Shown here: one piece after another, positions 25,978 through 34,611 of the stretch
Layout: every line of letters begins with the position of its first letter
Position numbering within the stretch: the stretch's first letter is position 1
Assembly (NCBI GenBank): GCA_963170155.1
Contig: CAUJGP010000012.1
Span: forward strand, 1-64,000
DNA: 64,000 bases
Direction: 5' to 3'
Origin: Bdellovibrionota bacterium
GTDB taxonomy: Bacteria; Bdellovibrionota; Bdellovibrionia; Bdellovibrionales; Bdellovibrionaceae
Program-made: the position numbers and the translations under genes
The notes under the pieces: model-generated
Database searches by the model: none
What the model saw: only the letters and a program-made list of their open reading frames with translations
What the model was told of the DNA's origin: nothing

Positions 25978-26985
25978 ATGAGAAACATTAAAACATCCCT
26001 TTTTTTGATGGCTACAGTTGTCAGTTATTCCTATTGGAGTTTTGGCCAAACCTCTCCTTCTCCGTTAAATCCTCCTTCCAATACAGTCCAAATAGAGCCT
26101 GAAGAGAATGCAGCGCCTTCATATAATGTAGCATCCATCGTTCCTGCTTATAAAATCGCATTAAAAAAGAAAATGTTCGAAGTCTCTGGCGGACTAGGGC
26201 ATATTGATGAAAATCAACCCGTCAACAACGGACAGTCACAAAACGTGAAGAAAAACCCTCAAACAGATTTTTTCCCCTTCCAAGTGGCCTATGCATTCAC
26301 AGATAATTTTAATATCTCAGTTGCTGGAAAAATCATGCGCACCACGGAGAAGGTGGGTAATACGAGTTTTGAGGGAACCTCAGAGCCTCAATTCTCAGCC
26401 TCCTATGCCTTCCGAAATGCTTACTCGGTTTTCTTGCTTACAGGCGTTTACACTGCTGATATCGGTCCTCGCGAAATTCTCCGCAAAGGTCTTAGCAGAG
26501 AAGAAGGAAACACGCTCAAGGGCGGTGCCTCTGGTGAAGTCATAGCCGGTTATTTTGCACGAGTGGGCCCCATGATCCTAGGCGGAGAAGCCTCTTACCT
26601 CTACAAAGACACAAGGATCGTAAATGAATCGGATATCCCTCTCTTTACCGGAGAATCCACTGCCCCTAAACAAATTCGCTATGAGGGTGGCGCAGAAAAA
26701 AGCTTACGCGCCGTTGCTGAACTCGCTACATCTTTTCGTCTTGGTGTTTTCTTTGGACGAACATGGATTGAAGCAGAAGAATTGATTATTTCAAATCAAC
26801 TTGGTAATATGCTTGGCAATTCTTACTACAAAAATTTCTTCGGTGCCTACGGTCGTATTCAAATCCACCCTCGGCTTTCCGTATTGCCTCTTCTCAGCGT
26901 GACAGAAGCCCCAGATACCTCAGGGTTTTCCAACTACAGCAATCATGAAGTGTTGACTCAAGTGAACTTGCGGTTTCGATTTTAG
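25978..26985 (+). CDS. Exported barrel-like protein, unknown
   Basis: A 335-residue exported protein: signal peptide about 1-23 (MATVVSYSYWSFGQ), a Pro/Asn linker, then strands with alternating hydrophobic residues. The C-terminus (HEVLTQVNLRFRF) ends in Phe after RF, a typical outer-membrane barrel ending. GGAGG lies 6 bases before the ATG. No close family recognised. A short hairpin with T-run (26984-27014) follows, so the gene is likely transcribed alone. Confidence 0.72.
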   Translation: MRNIKTSLFLMATVVSYSYWSFGQTSPSPLNPPSNTVQIEPEENAAPSYNVASIVPAYKIALKKKMFEVSGGLGHIDENQPVNNGQSQNVKKNPQTDFFPFQVAYAFTDNFNISVAGKIMRTTEKVGNTSFEGTSEPQFSASYAFRNAYSVFLLTGVYTADIGPREILRKGLSREEGNTLKGGASGEVIAGYFARVGPMILGGEASYLYKDTRIVNESDIPLFTGESTAPKQIRYEGGAEKSLRAVAELATSFRLGVFFGRTWIEAEELIISNQLGNMLGNSYYKNFFGAYGRIQIHPRLSVLPLLSVTEAPDTSGFSNYSNHEVLTQVNLRFRF

Positions 26986-27014
26986 AGATTTTATCTCATA
27001 AACAGTCTCTTTTT
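26984..27014 (+). terminator. Weak terminator candidate
   Basis: AGAGA (26984-26988) can pair with TCTCT (27006-27010), and four T follow. The stem is short; an inner GAGAT/ATCTC pair overlaps it. Confidence 0.3.
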
Positions 27015-27051
27015 AAAATCGTAAATTTAAGATAAAAAACATAGTCTCGTC

Positions 27052-28356
27052 TTAAGTTTTAGAATCGCTTAAAAGAGGAAACAAGCGAAAATCCGTTAAA
27101 CAAGAATACCCCATCAGCACCATGAATAATCGATCAACTCCGAGAGCGATACCGCTGGATGGAGGCATGCCTCGATCCAAGTGCAAAAAGAAATCCTCAT
27201 CAAGCATGACAGGCGTTTTTCCATACGTTTCTTTTTTGTCAAGATCCTCCAACGAACGCGCTCTTTGTTCTACAGGATTATTGAGTTCACAAAAAGCGTT
27301 CGCAATTTCAATGCCTTGTATATACAGTTCAAAACGATCCCCCCACCCTTCAGGAGTCAAGCGAGCCAAGGCCGCCTGACTTGGAGGATAGCTATGAAGA
27401 AAGAGGCATTCCCACTCCTTTAAACGTGGCTCTATCTTTTCTAAAAATAAATAATAAAAGACCTCATCGAAATCAACCGCAGCGGTTACATCGATTTCAT
27501 GGTGGCGAGCCAATTCCACCAATTCATTTTGGCTTGTCGAAGGGGTTAACTCAAAATCCAAATATTTCTGAAACAACTCCGCCATGCTCACGCGGGCCCA
27601 AACCTTGGATTTAAAAGGGGGCGCTAAAAAAGAAACTAACTCCTTAAGATCTTCTTGAATATCCAATGTTGATGCAAAAGCCCGATACCATTCCAATAAA
27701 TGAAATTCAGGTTGATGCAGGGAAGAAATCTCTCCGTTACGAAAACAAGGCCTTATTTCATAAATCTTATCCCATCCTTTGGCTAAACACTTCTTAAGAT
27801 GCAGCTCCGGGCTCGTGGGCAAAAACATTTTCATTGTTTTAGAACCATAAATAAATTCTGTGCTAAAGGGCTCTAAAAATGGCTCTGTCCCAGGACAAAG
27901 CACTAAGGTCGGAGTGTTAATGAAATCAAACCCACGCTGGTCAAAGAAAGCATTGATGGATTTTATAAAATCCCGCCAATCTCGAATGACAGTTTTGACT
28001 TCAGAGCGATGCTCTTTGCTTGTCAAGTTAGGGCTCAAAAGGCGAATCCATTCTACCTGCACGGCAGATGATGTCTCGCGCCCCACACACTCCACCCAGT
28101 CTCCAGAGCAAAGAACAGACAAGGGTGAAATATTTTGCAGATGACCCTTGGCAGAGCTTTCAAAGAAAGCGGCCGTATCCATCACTAAATTTTTTACTTT
28201 TTCACCCCCACGCTCCAACCATACCTGATCCTTCAAAAAAACGATCATCCCAGAAAAACCAACCCCTGAAGACAAGGGGTATTCCTGATTCCAAATTTTT
28301 AAAAACTGTTGTCTTTCAAAACGATCTAAATTCAAATTTGTAAAATTCACATCCAT
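27052..28356 (-). CDS. epmA: EpmA-type EF-P lysyl ligase with extra N-terminal domain
   Basis: A 434-residue protein. From about residue 115 it is a class II aminoacyl-tRNA synthetase core of the LysRS/EpmA type: PGTEPFLEPFSTEF, MFLPTSPELHLKKCLAKGW, EIRPCFRNGEISSLHQPEF split, GIEIANAFCELNNPVEQR and GIALGVDRLFMVLMG. EpmA attaches beta-lysine to elongation factor P so ribosomes pass polyproline stretches. The E. coli enzyme has no anticodon domain; here residues 1-115 look like an OB-fold (GMIVFLKDQVWLERGG, CSGDWVECVG, VEWIRLLSP). No epmB or efp gene is in the window. Diverges from the phospholipase gene with 55 bases between. Confidence 0.85.
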   Translation of the reverse strand: MDVNFTNLNLDRFERQQFLKIWNQEYPLSSGVGFSGMIVFLKDQVWLERGGEKVKNLVMDTAAFFESSAKGHLQNISPLSVLCSGDWVECVGRETSSAVQVEWIRLLSPNLTSKEHRSEVKTVIRDWRDFIKSINAFFDQRGFDFINTPTLVLCPGTEPFLEPFSTEFIYGSKTMKMFLPTSPELHLKKCLAKGWDKIYEIRPCFRNGEISSLHQPEFHLLEWYRAFASTLDIQEDLKELVSFLAPPFKSKVWARVSMAELFQKYLDFELTPSTSQNELVELARHHEIDVTAAVDFDEVFYYLFLEKIEPRLKEWECLFLHSYPPSQAALARLTPEGWGDRFELYIQGIEIANAFCELNNPVEQRARSLEDLDKKETYGKTPVMLDEDFFLHLDRGMPPSSGIALGVDRLFMVLMGYSCLTDFRLFPLLSDSKT

Positions 28357-28371
28357 CCACCACCCCTCTCT

Positions 28372-28400
28372 TTGACATGATCAAAAGCATAGGATACTGT
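28372..28400 (+). promoter_or_regulatory. Candidate promoter for the phospholipase gene
   Basis: TTGACA (28372-28377) precedes TACTGT (28395-28400) by 17 bases. The -10 is weak (three of six), and the start would lie only a few bases before ATG 28412, which would fit a leaderless message as no ribosome site is seen. Confidence 0.3.
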
Positions 28401-28411
28401 TGCACCCCTGT

Positions 28412-29536
28412 ATGAGTTTATCCCAATGGGCTTCAGAAAAACTGTATCTCGACAACGACGACCTTGTCAGTGATTTCATTCAAGAGATAGAAACCGCTAA
28501 AATCTCCATCGATATGGAAGTCTTTACTTTCGAAGATGGGGTGTTTGCAAGGCGCCTTTTGGAGGCTTTCAAAAAAGCGATTGAAAGAGGTGTACAAGTC
28601 CGACTTGTTGCTGATGGCTGGGGTTCTCCTACTTTCTGGGAGACCATCGGTCCTGAACTAGAAAAAATTGGTGTCGGCATTCGAATTCACCGTTCTTTGC
28701 CATGGCGCCATCATCGGCATAACCTTGATGAGCCTCGTTCTCGAATTGCCAAATTCATCGTCCGACTCAGACGTATCAATCGCGGCTTCCATCGAAAAAT
28801 CACCGTCATTGATAAAAAAAGCGCCTGGGTCACAAGCCTCAATGTCACCGATGTGCATCTCAAGGAAGTTTATGGCAAGAATGCATGGTCTGATGTCGGC
28901 GTTCGATTTACAGGCCCTGGTATTGCTACGTTTATCTACGCTTTTGATAAGATTTTTTTAAGAGGCCAATGGGTGAAGTTTTCTTCACAGCCAAAATCGC
29001 CTCTTATTCTCTTAAACAATTCTTTTTTTCGACGCCGTAAAACCACCTTCATTCAAAAACGCCGGCTGAAAAGAGCTCAGAAACGCATTTGGATTCAAAC
29101 TCCGTATTTCATACCTGAAAGAACCCTACTTCGAGCCCTTTACCGTGCCGCTAGAAAAAATATCGACATCAAAATCATTATCCCTGAAAAAAACGATCAA
29201 CCCATCGTAAAATTTTTGACTTATGCGCTTTTAAATCAACTCATTCATCATAAAATCCAGGTGTATGAGTACCAACCCCGCTTTGCTCACAAAAAAGTAC
29301 TCATCGTCGATGATATTTACACGTTAGGATCAACGAATTTTAATCACAGAAGCTTTTTACATGACTTAGAAGTGGAGGTGTTACTCTCTCACTCCAATAC
29401 AAAAGAACAAGTGGAGTTGAGTTTTCTTGATGACCTCAAAGAATGCTTAGAGATAACCCCCCAATGGATCAAGAAAAAGCCCATTTGGTACCGAATGACA
29501 GCTCGAATTCTCTTCTTCTTCAGATTTTGGTGTTGA
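28412..29536 (+). CDS. Phospholipase D / cardiolipin-synthase family enzyme
   Basis: A 374-residue HKD enzyme. Two active-site motifs are present: HRKITVIDKKSAWVTSLN (H127) and HKKVLIVDDIYTLGSTNFN (H293), the H-x-K-x(4)-D plus G-S-x-N arrangement. The family makes or breaks phosphodiester bonds of phospholipids. There is no N-terminal membrane helix pair, unlike ClsA, but a hydrophobic and basic C-terminus (ARILFFFRFWC) may touch the membrane. The start is ATG 28412; a TTG at 28400 is also in frame. Substrate unknown; could be cardiolipin synthesis or a secreted-type lipase without export signal. Confidence 0.88.
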   Translation: MSLSQWASEKLYLDNDDLVSDFIQEIETAKISIDMEVFTFEDGVFARRLLEAFKKAIERGVQVRLVADGWGSPTFWETIGPELEKIGVGIRIHRSLPWRHHRHNLDEPRSRIAKFIVRLRRINRGFHRKITVIDKKSAWVTSLNVTDVHLKEVYGKNAWSDVGVRFTGPGIATFIYAFDKIFLRGQWVKFSSQPKSPLILLNNSFFRRRKTTFIQKRRLKRAQKRIWIQTPYFIPERTLLRALYRAARKNIDIKIIIPEKNDQPIVKFLTYALLNQLIHHKIQVYEYQPRFAHKKVLIVDDIYTLGSTNFNHRSFLHDLEVEVLLSHSNTKEQVELSFLDDLKECLEITPQWIKKKPIWYRMTARILFFFRFWC

Positions 29537-29639
29537 GATTAACCAAAATAAATTTGAAAAGATAACACGCTTCAGCTTCTATAGGGTTGCAATAGGATTA
29601 TCGCTATGCTACTAGAGGACCAGAAACGAGGAGAACCGT

Positions 29640-30041
29640 ATGCAAAAGACAATTAATAACTTTCTTGAAGAGCTCTCGAAAAATCCACGTTGGAATCACT
29701 TCAAATCTGAAGCGAAAAGAAAATTAAATGCTGAGCTAACAAAGCTAAAACAATCTGTGGGCAACAGCACTTGGCAAAATGCTGAAAAAAATTACAATAA
29801 AATCATTAAAACTCTTTCTTCCGCACAATCTCAAGTGGATCAAGAGGTACAAAAAACATTTAAGACCATCAAGAAATCAGCTCTTGAACTTGAAAAAACC
29901 ATTAAACAATACAAGTCCGTGGCTTTGAAGCAGAAAAAACAATCTAAAAAAGCCAAACCAGCAGCAAAAAGCAGAACAGCTAAAGCCACTACCACTTCTA
30001 AAACAGCAACAAGAAAAAGGGCGTCAACAAGAAGAGCCTAA
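29640..30041 (+). CDS. Histone-like Lys/Ala-tailed coiled-coil protein
   Basis: A 133-residue basic protein. Residues 1-90 are predicted helix/coiled coil (the LEELSKNPRWNHFKSEAKRK and EVQKTFKTIKKSALELEK segments), and about 95-133 is a Lys/Ala/Thr/Arg tail (KKAKPAAKSRTAKATT) like histone H1 or phasin-type proteins. It probably binds nucleic acid or polyanions; a phasin role is an alternative. GAGGAG is 7 bases before the ATG. With the H1-GroES gene, it is the second strongly basic tail in the window. No family confirmed. Confidence 0.75.
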   Translation: MQKTINNFLEELSKNPRWNHFKSEAKRKLNAELTKLKQSVGNSTWQNAEKNYNKIIKTLSSAQSQVDQEVQKTFKTIKKSALELEKTIKQYKSVALKQKKQSKKAKPAAKSRTAKATTTSKTATRKRASTRRA

Positions 30042-30284
30042 TTATTAATACCACTTGTTGATTCCAGTTTTTCACTCTCGAAACCCCTACGCTGGACTGG
30101 TGAAAAGTCAGTCCCTTTTGGTTCATAGGTTGTGGTCTTAGTTTGACGAAAGTGAAGCGTTCATTCATCAAAAATGAAAGTACTGGATTTGTCTTCAAAC
30201 GCTTCCAGACAAAGGTCAAATTATTAGAATCTCTAAAGCCGGTCTCTTGTCTTGATTAAAGCCTTCCCTTAAACTTCAAGGAAG

Positions 30285-30551
30285 ATGGAAAAAGGCTATA
30301 ATTCAGACATAAAAATTTACGGGGATCTCTATCATGTTCAAACAGAAGATTGGGGACCTGACCTTAAAATATTGATCACTCGTGTTTTTAAGAATGGCGC
30401 TGTTATTAAGAGCTTTAAAACTCCCTATCAAAGCTTTCTTGCAGAAGTCTCTTCGGACCCCCTTTACCATCGTCCCAAACTTCGCGAAGCTCTTCGTCAT
30501 CAACATAAAAAAATTCTAGACCTTTTGCAGAGTGGCCAAATCTTATACTAA
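30285..30551 (+). CDS. Small protein at head of ftsEX operon
   Basis: An 88-residue soluble protein: NSDIKIYGDLYHVQTEDWGP, ILITRVFKNGAVIKSFKTPY, then a basic helix LREALRHQHKKILDLLQ. No domain recognised, although the VQTEDWG...TRVF.NGAV pattern looks like a conserved bacterial family. It ends 17 bases before the GTG of ftsE, so it is probably in the same transcript and may have a role in division or cell-wall control (inference). AAGGA stands very close to the ATG. Confidence 0.7.
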   Translation: MEKGYNSDIKIYGDLYHVQTEDWGPDLKILITRVFKNGAVIKSFKTPYQSFLAEVSSDPLYHRPKLREALRHQHKKILDLLQSGQILY

Positions 30552-30568
30552 AAAGTTAAGATAAAAGG

Positions 30569-31231
30569 GTGATAAAACTCTCGCATATTTACAAAACATA
30601 TCATGGCCCCACTCATGCCCTTCGAAATATCAATTTTGAAATTGAAAAGGGAGAATTTGTTTTTTTAACAGGACCCAGCGGAGCAGGAAAAACAACACTA
30701 TTTAAAATGATCTCCGCCTACGATAAGCCTACCTCTGGAAAAGTAACCGTAGGGGATTTTTCGGTAGAGCAACTTCGCCTCTCTGAAATTCCTTTTTATA
30801 GAAGAAAAGTTGGAGTGGTCTTTCAAGATTTCAAATTACTCAAAAATAAAACCCTTTTTGAAAACGTAGCGCTTCCCCTGATCATTCGAGGAGACACCAC
30901 TGATTTTATTAAAACCAAAGTTATGGACACACTGGAACTCCTGGGCATTCAGCACAAACACAATCAGTATCCAGAGTTTATCTCCGGAGGGGAGCAACAA
31001 AGAGTTGCCATTGCCCGTGCCATTATTCACCAACCATTTATTCTTATTGCGGATGAACCCACGGGAAATTTAGATCCCACTCTTGCTCAAGAAATCATGC
31101 AAATTCTCGAACAAATCTGTGCCCAAGGGACCACTGTTTTTGTCGCTACTCACGATACATTCTTGATCGATAAGTATAAAAAAAGAAGAATTGAGATCCA
31201 TAAAGGCGAGATTTTGGAGACGTCACCATGA
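30569..31231 (+). CDS. ftsE: Cell-division ATPase FtsE
   Basis: A 220-residue ABC ATPase: Walker A GPSGAGKT (35-42), Q-loop VVFQDFKLL, ABC signature SGGEQQRVAIARAI, Walker B ILIADEPTGNLDP, and H-loop VATHDT. The KNKTLFENVALPL stretch after the Q-loop is FtsE-like. With FtsX it forms the inner-membrane complex that controls septal wall hydrolases. The start is GTG 30569. It overlaps ftsX by 4 bases (ATGA) and heads a tight run ftsE-ftsX-envC-ctpA. Confidence 0.95.
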   Translation: MIKLSHIYKTYHGPTHALRNINFEIEKGEFVFLTGPSGAGKTTLFKMISAYDKPTSGKVTVGDFSVEQLRLSEIPFYRRKVGVVFQDFKLLKNKTLFENVALPLIIRGDTTDFIKTKVMDTLELLGIQHKHNQYPEFISGGEQQRVAIARAIIHQPFILIADEPTGNLDPTLAQEIMQILEQICAQGTTVFVATHDTFLIDKYKKRRIEIHKGEILETSP

Positions 31232-32124
31232 AGCGTCCCATCTTAGTCACCAGCTCTTTTTTGATCATCAGCACGATTTATACTTTTTCACTTTTTTCAT
31301 GGGTTTCGTTACAAGCACTCTCTCATCTTCTCCAGCGTTGGAGTCATGAGTCTGAAATGACGGTTTATCTCAGGCCTGAAGTTAAAAACTCCGAAATCAA
31401 CCAACTGAAGCAGCAACTTTCCCCTTATCTCAATCAAATTAAGTTGCAATTTCAATCTCCAGACGAAATTCGAAATCACATCCAAAAAATCATGCCTCAA
31501 AGTGAATTCGATTTTTCTCAAAATGATGAACTGGCATCCATCATCCCTCCCCATATCATCATCACGACCACGACCTCTTCACTTTTTGGATCTTCCTTAT
31601 TCAGTTTATTTGAGGATATCAAAACAAAAATAAACAACCTCCCTTACGTTGAATCAGCAAGTTACGGAAAATCTTGGTTGGATAAATACTCTTTAGCGTT
31701 GGGTTCTTTTAAAAAAGGAGCGCTAGGCTTTCTCGCGATTTTATCCTTAACAGTTGTCCTCGCCATCGGAAATACCATTCGCTCTTACATCAACTCTTGC
31801 CGCGATGAAATTGAAATTTTGGAATTGGTAGGAGCCACTCCCCGCATGATCCGCAAACCTTTTTTGTTAAAAGGAGCGCTTCTCTCTGCAAGCGCCATGT
31901 TTTTTGCTTTAACGTTGGTTTCAATCACCATCTTCTTTTTTAAAACAAACGTCTCAAGCTTTCTGCCCTTTCTTTCTTTAGAAAGCGGGCTTTACCAACT
32001 CTCTTTTCCTGAATGGATCAGTGGCCTTTTCGGAGCTGTTCTCGTCGGTCTTCTCGGCAGTTATTTCTGCCTCATCGAAATTAATACGGGATGGGCAGCC
32101 TCAGAATCAGGTCAACATGAATAA
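31228..32124 (+). CDS. ftsX: Cell-division membrane protein FtsX
   Basis: A 298-residue protein with FtsX topology: TM1 about 6-30 (SSFLIISTIYTFSLFSWV), a periplasmic domain of about 130 residues, then three TM helices (GFLAILSLTVVLAIGNTI; GALLSASAMFFALTLVSI; ISGLFGAVLVGLLGSYFC). The cytoplasmic loop has RDEIEILELVGATPRMIRKPF, the site that contacts FtsE. The periplasmic loop would bind the EnvC-type activator encoded next. It overlaps that gene by 8 bases. Confidence 0.93.
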   Translation: MKRPILVTSSFLIISTIYTFSLFSWVSLQALSHLLQRWSHESEMTVYLRPEVKNSEINQLKQQLSPYLNQIKLQFQSPDEIRNHIQKIMPQSEFDFSQNDELASIIPPHIIITTTTSSLFGSSLFSLFEDIKTKINNLPYVESASYGKSWLDKYSLALGSFKKGALGFLAILSLTVVLAIGNTIRSYINSCRDEIEILELVGATPRMIRKPFLLKGALLSASAMFFALTLVSITIFFFKTNVSSFLPFLSLESGLYQLSFPEWISGLFGAVLVGLLGSYFCLIEINTGWAASESGQHE

Positions 32125-33220
32125 AATTTTTTTCTTCTCATGGACCTTGCTTGTTCACCTCTACACGATGAACCTCCAGGCCGCCTCTCCTTCCAATGCT
32201 CGTTTAATCAACGAATGGAAAAAGTCAGACAATCAATTATATAAAATCTCACTAAAAGAAACAAAATTAACCAACCAAAAATTACAACTTGAACTTGCCT
32301 TGGACCAAACCAGTGAAAATATAAAACAACTCACAGAATTTATCAGCGAAAAAAGAGATCTTATTCTTCGCAGGATTCGCTACTTGAACCAAGGATCAGG
32401 TTCGGATTTTTTAAAAAATTTAATAGAATCTTCCAATCCTGGCGAGCTTGATCGAAACATGAAATTATATTCAGCGGCCACGCAGTCTGATTTAGGGCTC
32501 ATTCAACAATACAACAAAGACATCTCCAAACTGAAATCCGAGCAAAGAAATTACGCTCATAGAATCTCTAAATTAAAAATATTAAAATATGACCTTCAAA
32601 AGCAAGCTGAAATACATAAGCAAGAGCTCAAAAGAAAAAATGAAATTCTCTCTCAAATAAAATCTCGTATGAAGCTCAATTCCACTCTTTGGAAAAAGGA
32701 GTTGCAACTCGCTATCAAAAATAAAAACAACAGTAAAATTCATCTTTATCAATCTCTACTCAATAAAAACTGGCTCGATCGCAAGGGGCAACTCACAGCT
32801 CCAAGCCACCACTCTATAAAATATGGATTTGGCGCGATCAAATTTTCTCCTACATCTCCCACTCTTCCATTCCATGGTATTCTCTTTGATAGTCCTGCTG
32901 GGGCCCCGGTTCGAGCGATTGCAGATGGTTCCATCGTCTGGCTTGGGCATATTGATGGTCTTGGTGACACCGTTATTCTAGACCATGGCCGAGATCTTCA
33001 CTCTCTTTATGCAAGAGTTACGTTGGCAAAACTCCATCTTGGAGACATGATTGAAGAAGGAACTATTTTTGGCAGAGTTGCAACAGCACCTCAATTTATA
33101 AGTAATGGATTGTATTTTGAGTTGCGGGAACATGGGCATCCCACGAACCCTCTGCGATGGATTTTATCTAAACCCGAGTTTTTGCAAAAAGACTCTTCTC
33201 CATTGGAGTATATACAATGA
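32117..33220 (+). CDS. envC: EnvC-type activator with degenerate LytM domain
   Basis: About 367 residues. ATG 32117 overlaps the ftsX stop by 8 bases and is followed by a signal peptide (FFSWTLLVHLYTMNLQAAS); the frame opens earlier inside ftsX, which is not the start. Residues about 30-220 are long coiled coil, as in EnvC. The LytM domain (about 260-355) keeps the fold (PAGAPVRAIADGSIVWLG, GDTVILDHGRDLHSLYARV, LYFELREHG) but the zinc-binding positions of active M23 enzymes are F, L, R and G/Y instead of H, D, H, H. It therefore activates other wall hydrolases (amidases) under FtsEX control rather than cutting itself. It overlaps ctpA by 4 bases. Confidence 0.9.
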   Translation: MNKIFFFSWTLLVHLYTMNLQAASPSNARLINEWKKSDNQLYKISLKETKLTNQKLQLELALDQTSENIKQLTEFISEKRDLILRRIRYLNQGSGSDFLKNLIESSNPGELDRNMKLYSAATQSDLGLIQQYNKDISKLKSEQRNYAHRISKLKILKYDLQKQAEIHKQELKRKNEILSQIKSRMKLNSTLWKKELQLAIKNKNNSKIHLYQSLLNKNWLDRKGQLTAPSHHSIKYGFGAIKFSPTSPTLPFHGILFDSPAGAPVRAIADGSIVWLGHIDGLGDTVILDHGRDLHSLYARVTLAKLHLGDMIEEGTIFGRVATAPQFISNGLYFELREHGHPTNPLRWILSKPEFLQKDSSPLEYIQ

Positions 33221-34584
33221 AAGTAGCTTCATTCATCACTATCGTATTCACAACATCTCTGCTTTTTCTTTCTCTTCGTTCGCCCATAGCGGCTTTTGCT
33301 GAAGATCGCTATTCAGAGCTGCAGTCTTTTACAAAAATCCTTAATCTCGCCCAACAATTTTATGTGGAACCCGTCGACACAAAAAAACTAATCTACGGCG
33401 CGGTCAAAGGAATGTTACGGGAACTTGACCCACACACGAACTACATGCCTGTTGAAATTTTTAAAGAATTTGAGTCTGAAACCACAGGTGAATTTGGCGG
33501 ACTTGGTATCGAAATTTCTATCCAAAACAACATTCTAACTATCATCTCGCCCATCGAAGATGCTCCCGCATGGGTTGCTGGCATCAAAGCCGGTGATAAA
33601 ATCATCTCCATCAATGGACAAAGCACCAAAGGACTCAGTTTAGTTGAAGCTTCTCAGCTCATGAGAGGCAAACGAGGTTCCTCTGTTGTTCTTGGCATTA
33701 TCAGAGGCACAAGCGACTCTCCTCAAAACTACACAATCAAAAGAGGCCAAGTCAAACTCAAGTCTGTTAAGTACACTAATCTCGAGGATGGCTACGCTTA
33801 CGTCCGCATCACGAGCTTCATAGAAAACACCTCTCGTGATCTTGAAAAAATTCTTGATGATCATGTTAAAAAGAATAAGGACATCAAAGGACTTTTAATC
33901 GACTTAAGAAGAAACCCCGGTGGCCTCTTTCAACAAGCCATCAAAATCAGTGACCTGTTTCTGGATGAAGGGACCATTGTTTCCACCATCGGTCGAAATA
34001 AAAAAGATCAAGAAATCGTTGTTGCAAAAAAAGATGGGGGATATCCCACGCTCCCTCTTGTTGTATTAATCAATGAGTTCTCGGCCAGTGCCAGTGAAAT
34101 TCTAGCGGGAGCCCTTCAAGATAACCGCCGTGCCATTGTCGTCGGTGAAAAAAGTTTTGGTAAAGGTTCCGTACAATCCGTGATCAAACTCGGCGATGGT
34201 TCGGGATTAAAATTAACGGTGGCTCGCTACTACACTCCAAATGGCCGCTCCATTCAAGCCGAAGGAATCACTCCCGATGTTGAAATTAAAAATATTGATA
34301 TTCAAGCTCTCAACAAAGCGATCATCACAAGCGAAAATATCCGAGAAAAAGACATGGAAGGGCATCTCATCGGCGAGAATGAAAAACCCGCCTCTCCACT
34401 CACTGCCTCGGATAAAAATGGAAAAGAAACACGGTCTCCAAGCGCTTCTTCTTCTTGGTGGAACAAATCTTCGAAAAAAACAGAGGATTCTCTTTCTCCC
34501 AAAGACAAACTTTTACAATCTGATTATCAAGTCTACCAAGCCTTTAACTACCTTAAAACTTGGAAAATTTTCTCCAAAAAGTAA
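33217..34584 (+). CDS. ctpA: C-terminal processing protease, S41 family
   Basis: A 455-residue exported serine protease. Signal peptide 1-28 (LLFLSLRSPIAAFA), a helical bundle with LDPHTNYMP, a PDZ domain about 95-175 (GLGIEISIQN, AGDKIISINGQS), and the S41 catalytic core with DLRRNPGG, S291 (SASASEILAGAL) and K316 (SFGKGSVQ): the Ser-Lys dyad spacing of 25 is canonical. The tail after residue 380 is Ser/Lys/Glu-rich. In the same operon as ftsEX-envC it may control turnover of wall-hydrolase factors in the periplasm. A weak terminator (34578-34604) follows. Confidence 0.94.
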   Translation: MKVASFITIVFTTSLLFLSLRSPIAAFAEDRYSELQSFTKILNLAQQFYVEPVDTKKLIYGAVKGMLRELDPHTNYMPVEIFKEFESETTGEFGGLGIEISIQNNILTIISPIEDAPAWVAGIKAGDKIISINGQSTKGLSLVEASQLMRGKRGSSVVLGIIRGTSDSPQNYTIKRGQVKLKSVKYTNLEDGYAYVRITSFIENTSRDLEKILDDHVKKNKDIKGLLIDLRRNPGGLFQQAIKISDLFLDEGTIVSTIGRNKKDQEIVVAKKDGGYPTLPLVVLINEFSASASEILAGALQDNRRAIVVGEKSFGKGSVQSVIKLGDGSGLKLTVARYYTPNGRSIQAEGITPDVEIKNIDIQALNKAIITSENIREKDMEGHLIGENEKPASPLTASDKNGKETRSPSASSSWWNKSSKKTEDSLSPKDKLLQSDYQVYQAFNYLKTWKIFSKK

Positions 34585-34604
34585 GGGCTTCAAACCTTTA
34601 CTTT
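34578..34604. terminator. Terminator-like hairpin after ctpA
   Basis: AAAGTAAGG (34578-34586) pairs with CCTTTACTTT (34595-34604) with one bulged T; the ctpA stop codon lies in the left arm. Gene 34612 (dciA) converges here, so it may serve both strands. Confidence 0.45.
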
Positions 34605-34611
34605 AAAAAAC

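Noticed and set aside
29998-30219. Minus-strand frame of 73 residues in the gap after the histone-like gene
   Set aside because: No ribosome site, overlaps the end of a well-supported gene, and shows random composition.
32117-33220. EnvC as an active endopeptidase
   Set aside because: All usual zinc-ligand positions are replaced.
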